The notes below the pieces were generated by a model that had not been told where the DNA came from, made no database searches, and saw nothing but the letters and a program-made list of their open reading frames with translations. Position numbers and translations under genes: made by a program. From an uncultured Lachnospiraceae bacterium (GTDB lineage: Bacteria > Bacillota > Clostridia > Lachnospirales > Lachnospiraceae): a stretch of DNA of 64,000 nt. Below, piece by piece: positions 30,941-37,791 of this stretch (positions are counted from its first letter, which is position 1; every line of letters starts with the position of its first letter). Location of the stretch: NCBI GenBank assembly GCA_958428365.1, contig CAUAFT010000003.1, positions 124,001-188,000 on the forward strand, read 5' to 3'.

Positions 30941-31019
30941 TTTTCATCCTTTCCCATGGAACTCTTCTGCCTCGCTCCACCAAGACAGAAGGAGTCTTTC
31001 CATGATTGATTTACACACA

Positions 31020-31073
31020 TGGTTAGTCTTAACTAACCACTATAATTGTAGCAAACATGATTTTAAAAATCAA
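31020..31073 (-). promoter_or_regulatory. eno promoter with start-site palindrome
   Basis: On the reverse strand TTGATT (31068-31073), 17 bp, TACAAT (31045-31050) with extended TGC. The palindrome TGGTTAGT-n4-ACTAACCA (31020-31039) begins at about +1, a classic repressor position. Its core TTAGTT-AA-GACTAA is one base from the motif before pflB and the surface-protein gene. Confidence 0.7.
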
Positions 31074-31166
31074 GAGGAACTAGTGAGTATTTTTTCATTA
31101 AGTTCCCGGCAGGAGAACCTGCTTATATCCCCGATTTCATTCAGAATGTGTTTTAATGTATTTTTG

Positions 31167-31928
31167 TTAGATTCTGTCCCTTTGATATTGCTCTGTTTTT
31201 AAAATGCGGTTTGCGTTTCGTATCCGTTCCTCTGTAGGCGGTTCGATTCCTTGTAATGGATATTCTAGGTGAAGTTTTTCCCATTTATAGGTTCCCAGTG
31301 TATGGTAGGGCAATACTTCCACCCGTTCTACATTTTTCAGGCTCCCGATAAAATCTGCAAGCTGATACAGATATTCGTCCCTGTCATTCCGCTCCGGTAC
31401 CAGGACATGACGAATCCAGACCGGTTTTCCCATGTCGGATAGGAGCTGTGCCATCTGTAAAATATTCCGGTTGGTTTTTCCGGTCAGAATCCGGTGCTGT
31501 TTTTCATCGATGTGTTTGATATCCAACAGTACCAGGTCCGTATATTGCATAAGCTCTTTCCATTTTGAAAAAAACGGCTCTTTCTCTGTAAAGGGATTAC
31601 CGCTGGTATCCAATGCGGTGTGAATACCCATCTGCTTTGCCTTTTGAAATAACTCCAGCAGAAAGTCTATCTGTAATAACGGCTCCCCGCCGCTTACAGT
31701 AATACCGCCCTTACTTCCCCAGTAAGTGCGGTATTTCTCTGCTTTTTTCAACAATTCCTCCGCCGTATAGGCTTCCCCCTGTTTCATGTCCCAGGTATCC
31801 GGATTGTGACAGAACTGGCAGCGCATCACACAGCCGCTCAGAAATATCACATACCGGATTCCCGGTCCATCCACGGAACCAAAGCTTTCTAAAGAATGGA
31901 CATATCCGATGTTCTTAGCTTTTTCCAT
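31167..31928 (-). CDS. pflA: pyruvate formate-lyase activating enzyme
   Basis: Radical SAM enzyme that abstracts hydrogen from the glycine of PflB to make the active glycyl radical under anaerobic conditions. The 253-aa protein has the 4Fe-4S motif C-x3-C-x2-C in 'FLSGCVMRCQFCHNPDTW' (C33, C37, C40) and 'GGITVSGGEPLLQIDFL' for SAM binding. Its stop abuts the start region of pflB (one base apart), so it is co-transcribed, downstream of pflB, in the usual order. Confidence 0.96.
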   Translation of the reverse strand: MEKAKNIGYVHSLESFGSVDGPGIRYVIFLSGCVMRCQFCHNPDTWDMKQGEAYTAEELLKKAEKYRTYWGSKGGITVSGGEPLLQIDFLLELFQKAKQMGIHTALDTSGNPFTEKEPFFSKWKELMQYTDLVLLDIKHIDEKQHRILTGKTNRNILQMAQLLSDMGKPVWIRHVLVPERNDRDEYLYQLADFIGSLKNVERVEVLPYHTLGTYKWEKLHLEYPLQGIEPPTEERIRNANRILKTEQYQRDRI

Positions 31929-34181
31929 TTACATCCTTTCATGGCAGGTTCTTGAGATTACGTCTAACTGCTGTTCTCTCGTTAAGTCAATGAATTTTAC
32001 GGCATAGCCTGATACACGGATGGTGAAGTTGGCATACTCTTCTTTTTCCGGATGCTCCATAGCATCTTCCAGTTTTTCTTTGCCAAATACATTGACGTTG
32101 AGATGATGTGCTCCCTGGTCAAAATATCCGTCCAGAACACGAACCAGATTTTCGATGCGCTCTCCAGCGTCGTGTCCCAGAGCTCCCGGATTGATGGTCT
32201 GGGTGTTGGAGATTCCATCCAATGCCTCTTCATATGGCAGTTTTGCTACGGAGTTCAGGGAAGCTAACAGTCCGTTTGTCTCCGCGCCATAGGATGGGTT
32301 GGCTCCTGGTGCCAGAGGCGCCCCTGCTTTTCTTCCATCCGGAAGGGAACCGGTTGCTTTTCCATAAACCACGTTGGAGGTAATGGTTAAGATGGAGGTG
32401 GTCGGTTCGGAATCACGGTAGGTATGGCAGCCTCTGATTTTTCCCATAAAGGTGCGTAACAGCCATACGGCAATCTCATCCGCCCGTTCATCGTCATTTC
32501 CGTATTTCGGGAAATCTCCGGTGGTCTCAAAGTCTACTGCCATTCCGTCCTCATCACGGACGACTTTTACCTTTGCATATTTGATGGCGCTTAAAGAATC
32601 TACCACATGGGAGAAGCCTGCGATTCCGGTGGCAAAGGTCCGTCTCACATCTGTGTCAATCAATGCCATCTGGGCTGCCTCATAGTAATATTTGTCGTGC
32701 ATATAGTGAATCATGTTCAGGGTCTCTACATAGAGATTAGCCAGCCAGTCCATCATCACGTCATATTTTTCCATGACTTCGTCGTAGTCCAGGTATTCCG
32801 AGGTAATCGGCTGGAATGCCGGACCCACCTGTTCTTTGTGGCGTTCGTCCATTCCTCCGTTGATGGCATAGAGCAGGCATTTTGCAAGGTTTGCCCTTGC
32901 TCCGAAGAACTGAATCTCTTTTCCGGTCTCGGTTGCGGAGACACAGCAGCAAACGGCGTAATCGTCTCCCCATACCGGGCGCATCACGTCGTCGTTTTCG
33001 TACTGGATGGAGCTGGTCTCAATGGAGATGTGCGCCGCATACTTTTTGAAATTCTCCGGCAAACGGGAGGAATACAGTACGGTGAGGTTCGGCTCCGGAG
33101 ATGGTCCCATATTTTCTAAGGTATGTAAGAAACGGAAGTCTGTCTTGGTCACCTGGGAGCGTCCGTCCATGCCAATTCCTGCCACGTCAAGGGTCGCCCA
33201 TACCGGGTCTCCGGAAAAGAGCTGGTTGTAGGATTCGATTCTTGCGAATTTTACCATACGGAATTTCATGGTCATGTGGTCGATCAGTTCCTGCGCCTGG
33301 GACTCGGTTAAGATACCTTTTGCCATGTCACGCTCAATGTAGATATCCAGGAAAGTGGAGATTCGTCCGATACTCATTGCCGCGCCGTTCTGGGTCTTGA
33401 TGGCTGCCAGGTAGGCAAAGTAAGTCCACTGTACTGCCTCTTTTGCATTTTTTGCCGGCTGTGAGATATCGTAGCCATAGACCTGCGCCATCTCCTTCAT
33501 TCCTTTTAAGGAGCGGATTTGATCGGCAAGCTCTTCTCTTTGACGGAATTCCTTGCTTCTCATGCCGTGCCGCTCAATCGCGTTAAAATCTTTTTCTTTC
33601 TGTTCAATCAGATAGTCTACTCCGTAGAGGGCTACTCTTCGGTAGTCACCTACGATACGTCCTCTTCCGTAGGTGTCCGGAAGTCCTGTTAAGATCTTAT
33701 TGTGACGTGCCTTTTTCATTTCCGGAGTATAAACGTCAAATACCGCCTCGTTGTGGGTCTTGTGGTATTTTGTGAAAATCTCGTGGAGCTTTTCGCTTGG
33801 CTCATAGCCGTACATCCGGCAGGACTGCTCTGCCATCTTGATTCCTCCGTATGGCATGAAAGCACGTTTTAACGGTTTATCCGTCTGTAAGCCGACGACC
33901 TGCTCTAAGTCTTTCATTTCCTCATTGATATAGCCCGGTCCATAGGATGTCAGAGAGGATACGATTTCGGTCTCCATGTCCAGGACGCCGCCCTTTTGTC
34001 TCTCTTCCTTCTGCAATTCCTGTAACTTGCCCCACAGCTTGTCGGTTGCCTCGGTTGGTCCTGCTAAGAAGGACTCATCCCCATCATAAGGCTTGTAGTT
34101 GTTTTGGATGAAATCACGAACATCTACGCCCTCTTTCCAAAGTCTTCCTTCAAAACCTTCCCATTGTTGAAATTCTCTCAT
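31929..34181 (-). CDS. pflB: pyruvate formate-lyase (formate acetyltransferase)
   Basis: Glycyl-radical enzyme that splits pyruvate with CoA to acetyl-CoA and formate, the main anaerobic pyruvate outlet. At 750 aa it matches PflB. The catalytic cysteines lie in 'DDYAVCCCVSATETG' and the radical glycine in 'TIRVSGYAVKFIDLT' near the C-terminus. The start fits GGAAGGATAAG. It is first in pflB-pflA. Two TTAGTT...AACTAA palindromes overlap its -10 region, so expression is probably controlled by a repressor shared with eno. Confidence 0.98.
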   Translation of the reverse strand: MREFQQWEGFEGRLWKEGVDVRDFIQNNYKPYDGDESFLAGPTEATDKLWGKLQELQKEERQKGGVLDMETEIVSSLTSYGPGYINEEMKDLEQVVGLQTDKPLKRAFMPYGGIKMAEQSCRMYGYEPSEKLHEIFTKYHKTHNEAVFDVYTPEMKKARHNKILTGLPDTYGRGRIVGDYRRVALYGVDYLIEQKEKDFNAIERHGMRSKEFRQREELADQIRSLKGMKEMAQVYGYDISQPAKNAKEAVQWTYFAYLAAIKTQNGAAMSIGRISTFLDIYIERDMAKGILTESQAQELIDHMTMKFRMVKFARIESYNQLFSGDPVWATLDVAGIGMDGRSQVTKTDFRFLHTLENMGPSPEPNLTVLYSSRLPENFKKYAAHISIETSSIQYENDDVMRPVWGDDYAVCCCVSATETGKEIQFFGARANLAKCLLYAINGGMDERHKEQVGPAFQPITSEYLDYDEVMEKYDVMMDWLANLYVETLNMIHYMHDKYYYEAAQMALIDTDVRRTFATGIAGFSHVVDSLSAIKYAKVKVVRDEDGMAVDFETTGDFPKYGNDDERADEIAVWLLRTFMGKIRGCHTYRDSEPTTSILTITSNVVYGKATGSLPDGRKAGAPLAPGANPSYGAETNGLLASLNSVAKLPYEEALDGISNTQTINPGALGHDAGERIENLVRVLDGYFDQGAHHLNVNVFGKEKLEDAMEHPEKEEYANFTIRVSGYAVKFIDLTREQQLDVISRTCHERM

Positions 34182-34211
34182 CTTATCCTTCCTTTCGTGT
34201 TATTGTCTATG

Positions 34212-34263
34212 TTAGTTAAAACTAATTTTAGTTCATTTTAACTAATTGTTAAAAAAATAACAA
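34212..34263 (-). promoter_or_regulatory. pflBA promoter with tandem palindromic operators
   Basis: Reverse-strand TTGTTA (34258-34263), 17 bp, TAAAAT (34235-34240). TTAGTT-AA-AACTAA (34212-34225) and TTAGTT-n6-AACTAA (34228-34245) overlap the -10 box and start site. Confidence 0.65.
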
Positions 34264-34312
34264 GATGCTTATTGAACGGTTTTTCTCAACTGTGGGATTG
34301 TATTGAATTTAA

Positions 34313-34352
34313 GACAAAATACTCCCCCAGCCGGATTTCGACTGAGGGAAGT
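34313..34352 (-). terminator. terminator of flagellin gene
   Basis: Reverse-strand hairpin ACTTCCCTCAG/CTGGGGGAGT, then ATTTTGTC, about 50 bp after the flagellin stop. Confidence 0.6.
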
Positions 34353-34401
34353 GTTGATAAGACCTTTTTGTCTTTTTATGATATTTCTATGTAACTGTTA
34401 C

Positions 34402-35886
34402 TTACTGTAATAAGGACAGAACACCCTGTGTAGCCTGGTTTGCCTGTGCTAACATAGACTGTCCAGCCTGAGCAAGAATGTTGTTCTTGCTGTATTCTAC
34501 CATCATTTCTGCCATATCAGTATCACGGATACGGGACTCGGCAGATGTGGTATTCTCTACAACGTTATCTACGTTGGCAATGGTGTGCTCAAGTCTGTTC
34601 TGAACAGCACCGAGAGCGGAACGCTGAGAAGATACTTTAGAGATTGCGTCTGCGATAGCATCAATGGCATAAGTTGCCGCCATTCCTGTGTCATCGGATA
34701 CGTTTAAGCCCTTGACTCCAAGTCCTGCCGCACTCATAGTTTCGATGTTAACAGTAATCTTATTCGTCATATCTGCATCAGAACCAACATGGAGATTGAA
34801 AGATAATGCATTGGCAATCTCTGCCTGTGCTGTCTTTATCTCAAATGTACCTGTACCATTGTCAAGAGTTACCGCTGTATTTGTATCGCCTACACCAACC
34901 TTCGCAGAACCTTTTGTATCACCAATCTGATTTGCTGCCAACAGTTCATTTGCAGCAAGTTGATATGCCTTTGCTGCTGAGATAACATTTGCATCATTAT
35001 CATCCACACCATCATTGTCTGCATCCGTTATAACAGTAACTGACTCTGTACCAACAGAGATTGTTCCTGTGGCAACCGCAAATGCTGCTGCATCCGCATA
35101 ATCCGCTGTAAGTGCATCACCTGTTCCGTCACCTGTATCTTTTGGTGCTTCCGCATACCATCCTTCTTCCCAGCCATTTGTTTCACTACCTGCTATTGTA
35201 CTTTTAGCTTTTGCATCATACCACTTATATGTTGTACCGTTTACAGTAACATCATTATGATTGGTATCGATATCGGCACCGTCTGCGCCCAACATTGCTG
35301 TGACATCGTCTGCTGTTCCGCCAATGGTATATTCCTTACCGCCAATCGTCACTTTGTCTCCGACTTCCAATGCATCCATGGTAAAAGTTGCTGTTCCGTC
35401 ACCATTATCTACCATTGTTCCCTTAAGACCTGCGTCATGGGCTTCCAGATTGATTGTCTTTTTGGTGTCAGAACCTTTCAACAAGTATGTCTCATTGAAT
35501 TTTGTAGTCTCGGCAACACGGTCAATCTCTGTTGTCAACTGATCAATCTCTGCCTGGATTGCATCACGGTCAGATTCAGAGTTCGTTCCGTTGGCAGCCT
35601 GTGTAGCCAGCTCATTCATACGCTGTAACATGGAGTGAACCTCTGTCAAAGCTCCTTCTGCTGTCTGCACTGCGGATACACCATCCTGTGCGTTGGTGGA
35701 TGCCTGGTCCAGTCCACGAATCTGCTTTCTCATTTTTTCAGAAATCGTTAGACCTGCCGCATCGTCTGCCGCCCGGTTAATCTGATAACCGCTTGACAAT
35801 TTCTCCGTCGCCTTGGACTGCGCACTTGTTGTAACTCCTAACATTCTGCTTGCGTTCATTGCCTGCATGTTGTGTTGTACTACCAT
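34402..35886 (-). CDS. hag: flagellin
   Basis: Structural protein of the flagellar filament, exported by the flagellar type III apparatus. The conserved D0/D1 N-terminus (MVVQHNMQAMNASRMLGVTT, then 'STEKLSSGYQINRAADDAAG'-like region, residues 1-140) and C-terminus ('ALGAVQNRLEHTIANVDN', 'SRIRDTDMAEMMVEYSKNNIL', ending LSLLQ) flank a variable, surface-exposed centre (about 145-400) rich in Thr, Asp and Ala. 494 aa, larger than minimal flagellins. AAGGAGG precedes the ATG, and GGA motifs typical of CsrA sites lie in the leader. No good sigma-28 promoter is seen in the 154 bp behind csrA. Confidence 0.97.
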   Translation of the reverse strand: MVVQHNMQAMNASRMLGVTTSAQSKATEKLSSGYQINRAADDAAGLTISEKMRKQIRGLDQASTNAQDGVSAVQTAEGALTEVHSMLQRMNELATQAANGTNSESDRDAIQAEIDQLTTEIDRVAETTKFNETYLLKGSDTKKTINLEAHDAGLKGTMVDNGDGTATFTMDALEVGDKVTIGGKEYTIGGTADDVTAMLGADGADIDTNHNDVTVNGTTYKWYDAKAKSTIAGSETNGWEEGWYAEAPKDTGDGTGDALTADYADAAAFAVATGTISVGTESVTVITDADNDGVDDNDANVISAAKAYQLAANELLAANQIGDTKGSAKVGVGDTNTAVTLDNGTGTFEIKTAQAEIANALSFNLHVGSDADMTNKITVNIETMSAAGLGVKGLNVSDDTGMAATYAIDAIADAISKVSSQRSALGAVQNRLEHTIANVDNVVENTTSAESRIRDTDMAEMMVEYSKNNILAQAGQSMLAQANQATQGVLSLLQ

Positions 35887-36040
35887 AAATATACCTCCTT
35901 GTGTGTAAAAAAATAATTTTGTATCCTGAATTCCCTTTCCGGATTCTATATAATAAGTGAAGCCCCTAGGTTAGCCCCGCGTTATTACCCTGTTTCTTTT
36001 TAGCTTCTGTTACTGTGCTTTTATTACTTTTACTTTGCTT

Positions 36041-36325
36041 CTATTTCTTTCTCTCTGCTTTTTCCTTCTTACGTTCCTCCGACAGGATTGCATAAATCAT
36101 TGCCTTTGCCTCCGGCGACAGCTCCCTCTCCGGCTTATACTTAACCGGAGTCCCCTTATCCGGGCGAACACCCTGTTTTTCCAGATGGCTGCTTCTTACA
36201 ATGTTCAAAGACTTTGGCGCGTCAATGAGGACTCTTGCATATTTCGACGTTCCTCCTGTGAACACGACTTTGATGTCGTCTCCGATCATCAGATATTCGC
36301 CTGCTGCTACTGTCAATTTCAACAT
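36041..36325 (-). CDS. csrA: CsrA-like translational regulator with C-terminal extension
   Basis: RNA-binding regulator; in Bacillus CsrA represses flagellin translation by binding GGA sites at the hag ribosome-binding site, countered by FliW. The first 50 residues follow CsrA: MLKL start (L4), 'IGDDIKVVFTGGTSKYARVLIDAPKSLNIVR' with the key R44 exactly at position 44. It is divergent in the first strand (TVAAGEYLM for TRKxGESIxI) and carries about 45 extra charged residues. It precedes flagellin by 154 bp. Its leader has three GGA motifs, fitting autoregulation, and begins at the edge of the invertible element. Confidence 0.85.
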   Translation of the reverse strand: MLKLTVAAGEYLMIGDDIKVVFTGGTSKYARVLIDAPKSLNIVRSSHLEKQGVRPDKGTPVKYKPERELSPEAKAMIYAILSEERKKEKAERKK

Positions 36326-36357
36326 ATGGTAACCTCCTTGTTTTCCTCTCCTTTTTG

Positions 36358-36388
36358 ATGCAACATACTATATAAAAATGTTGCATTC
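36358..36388 (+). repeat. left inverted repeat (IRL) of invertible element
   Basis: Arms ATGCAACAT (36358-36366) and ATGTTGCAT (36378-36386) around the asymmetric 11-bp spacer ACTATATAAAA, plus TC. All 31 bases recur in inverse at 37110-37140. Paired arms with an asymmetric spacer are the form of a tyrosine-recombinase core site. The csrA start codon lies 32 bp to the left. Confidence 0.9.
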
Positions 36389-36418
36389 ACAAAGGAAAGC
36401 AACGGAAACGAGGGATAT

Positions 36419-37000
36419 ATGAGTACAACACAACCAATCAGAGATTTAGAAGAATTATCAAAACTGAAAAATTATTATTATGAGACGGAACCGAATCTGA
36501 GAAATTTTGCAATGATCAGCCTCGGAATTAATACGGCGCTCCGTATCAGCGACTTACTGCAATTACAATGGGAAGACGTATATGATTTTGACAATCAGGA
36601 ATTTCGACACCATGTCGTGGTGATAGAACATAAGACAGGAAAAGAAAACCGCATTGCACTCAACCAAAGCGCCCAGGAAGCCTTGAATATTTATAAGATG
36701 AGTCTTGGAGAAATTCAAAAAACGCAATTTTTATTTTGCGGAAGAAATCGGAAAACAGCGCCTCTGAGCCGTTCCCAGGCATATCGTATTATCAGACACG
36801 CTTCTGAGGCGCTCCATTTAGAAGATAGTATCAGTTGTCATTCCATGCGTAAAACCTTCGGATACCATGCCTGGAAGTATGGAACCCCGCCGGTTGTCCT
36901 GATGGATATCTTCAATCATTCCTCCTATGAGATTACGAAACGATATCTCGGTATTGGGCAGGACGATAAGGATTCTGTATTTTTAGAAGTGAATTTGTAA
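36419..37000 (+). CDS. FimB/FimE-like tyrosine recombinase (DNA invertase)
   Basis: A 193-aa site-specific recombinase holding only the catalytic domain, as FimB and FimE (about 200 aa) do. All active-site residues are present: R42 ('TALRISDLL'), K72 ('HKTGKENRI'), H141-x-x-R144 ('CHSMRKTFGYHAW'), H167 ('FNHSS') and the nucleophile Y176 ('KRYLGIG'). GAGGG precedes the ATG. The gene is enclosed by two inverted 31-bp core sites and ends in its own terminator, so its evident task is to invert the segment that carries it. No phage or transposon genes are nearby. Confidence 0.92.
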   Translation: MSTTQPIRDLEELSKLKNYYYETEPNLRNFAMISLGINTALRISDLLQLQWEDVYDFDNQEFRHHVVVIEHKTGKENRIALNQSAQEALNIYKMSLGEIQKTQFLFCGRNRKTAPLSRSQAYRIIRHASEALHLEDSISCHSMRKTFGYHAWKYGTPPVVLMDIFNHSSYEITKRYLGIGQDDKDSVFLEVNL

Positions 37001-37009
37001 ATATTGTAC

Positions 37010-37029
37010 AAGAATGTGCATTCTTTTTT
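37010..37029 (+). terminator. terminator of the recombinase gene
   Basis: AAGAATG-TG-CATTCTT followed by TTTT, nested in the larger AATATTG/CAATATT stem (37000-37039). It isolates the recombinase from the promoter behind it. Confidence 0.7.
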
Positions 37030-37065
37030 GTGCAATATTAGCGCCTTGGGATTTGAAAAAAGGTC

Positions 37066-37092
37066 TAAAGTTTTTCTCGACAATACCGATAT
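37066..37092 (+). promoter_or_regulatory. sigma-28 (SigD/FliA) type promoter inside the invertible segment
   Basis: TAAAGTTT (37066-37073), 11 bp, ACCGATAT (37085-37092). The flagellar sigma factor consensus is TAAAGTTT-N11-GCCGATAA; all but two bases match, and the spacing is exact. Start near 37099. In this orientation it reads into the purE terminator; inverted, it reads into csrA-flagellin. Confidence 0.85.
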
Positions 37093-37109
37093 ATAAGATA
37101 CAAGAAAAG

Positions 37110-37140
37110 GAATGCAACATTTTTATATAGTATGTTGCAT
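37110..37140 (-). repeat. right inverted repeat (IRR) of invertible element
   Basis: Exact inverse of 36358-36388: G-A-ATGCAACAT arm, spacer TTTTATATAGT, ATGTTGCAT arm. The opposite spacer direction predicts inversion, not deletion. Confidence 0.9.
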
Positions 37141-37189
37141 TCCTTCTCCTTTTATTCTGATAAATATTATATTTATTAATTATTGAAAA

Positions 37190-37224
37190 AAGCCATATCT
37201 CCAATTACTCTGGAAATATGGCTT
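37190..37224. terminator. purE terminator
   Basis: Reverse strand AAGCCATATTTCC and GGAGATATGGCTT form a 13-bp stem with one wobble, then TTTTTTC. It also has T's on the plus strand and could end the sigma-28 transcript in the OFF orientation. Confidence 0.75.
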
Positions 37225-37254
37225 AATCTTTTATATCGGAACTTTCATCTCCGA

Positions 37255-37755
37255 TTAGTATTCTTTATATCCCACCTGCTGTAATTTCTCATCCTTCTCT
37301 ACGACCTGATTCTTCATCTCTTCACTATAGGCTTTGAGTTTTTTCAATAGTGACGCGTCACTTGCAGCCAGGATTTTCGCTGCAAGGATTCCTGCATTCT
37401 GTCCTCCGTTGATTGCCACGGTCGCCACCGGGATTCCGCTCGGCATCTGGACGATGGAATAGAGGGAATCCACACCGCCTAAATCAGAGGTCTTCATCGG
37501 GATTCCAATGACCGGCATTGGGAAGAGCGCCGCGCACATTCCTGGAAGATGAGCTGCTTTTCCTGCTCCTGCAATGATGACCTTTGTTCCTCTTGCTTCT
37601 GCGCCCTTTGCCCACTCAAAGAAGATGTCCGGCTCTCTGTGCGCAGAGATGATCTTCATCTCATAATCAATTCCAAATTTGTCCAACATTTCAGCAGCTT
37701 TTGCCATTACCGGCATATCGGAATCGCTGCCCATTACTATACCTACGGTTGCCAT
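37255..37755 (-). CDS. purE: N5-carboxyaminoimidazole ribonucleotide mutase
   Basis: Class I PurE, which moves the carboxyl group of N5-CAIR to give CAIR in purine synthesis. The 166-aa protein has 'VGIVMGSDSDMPVM' (phosphate loop), 'ISAHREPD' with the catalytic histidine, 'VIIAGAGKAAHLPGMCAALFPMPVIGIPMKT' and 'NGGQNAGILAAKILA', all diagnostic. No purK or other pur gene is next to it. It is followed by a strong terminator and lies 37 bp downstream of the peptidase gene. Confidence 0.97.
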   Translation of the reverse strand: MATVGIVMGSDSDMPVMAKAAEMLDKFGIDYEMKIISAHREPDIFFEWAKGAEARGTKVIIAGAGKAAHLPGMCAALFPMPVIGIPMKTSDLGGVDSLYSIVQMPSGIPVATVAINGGQNAGILAAKILAASDASLLKKLKAYSEEMKNQVVEKDEKLQQVGYKEY

Positions 37756-37791
37756 AATTGTTTTCCTCCTGTATTTTAAACTATTTATTTT

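Larger units (their letters stand above)
36389..37109. mobile_element. self-encoded invertible DNA segment (phase switch)
   Basis: The segment between the two 31-bp inverted repeats is about 720 bp. It holds the recombinase gene, its terminator and a sigma-28-type promoter near the right end. In the given orientation the promoter points right, away from csrA and flagellin. Inversion would put it about 74 bases before the csrA start, in the same direction as csrA and flagellin. Inversion itself is predicted, not observed. Confidence 0.8.

Noticed and set aside
35887..36040. Possible sigma-28 promoter directly before flagellin (TAAAAAGA followed by CGCGGGGC)
   Set aside because: The -10 part does not match GCCGATAA, so it was not listed; it remains the main alternative to the switch model.
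36358..36388. Left inverted repeat read as a rho-independent terminator of csrA or the recombinase
   Set aside because: The 11-bp spacer is asymmetric and an exact inverse copy flanks the recombinase, which fits a recombination site better than a terminator.
36419..37000. Recombinase as an integrase of a prophage or integrative element
   Set aside because: It lacks the N-terminal arm-binding domains, and no phage, transfer or attachment-site features surround it.
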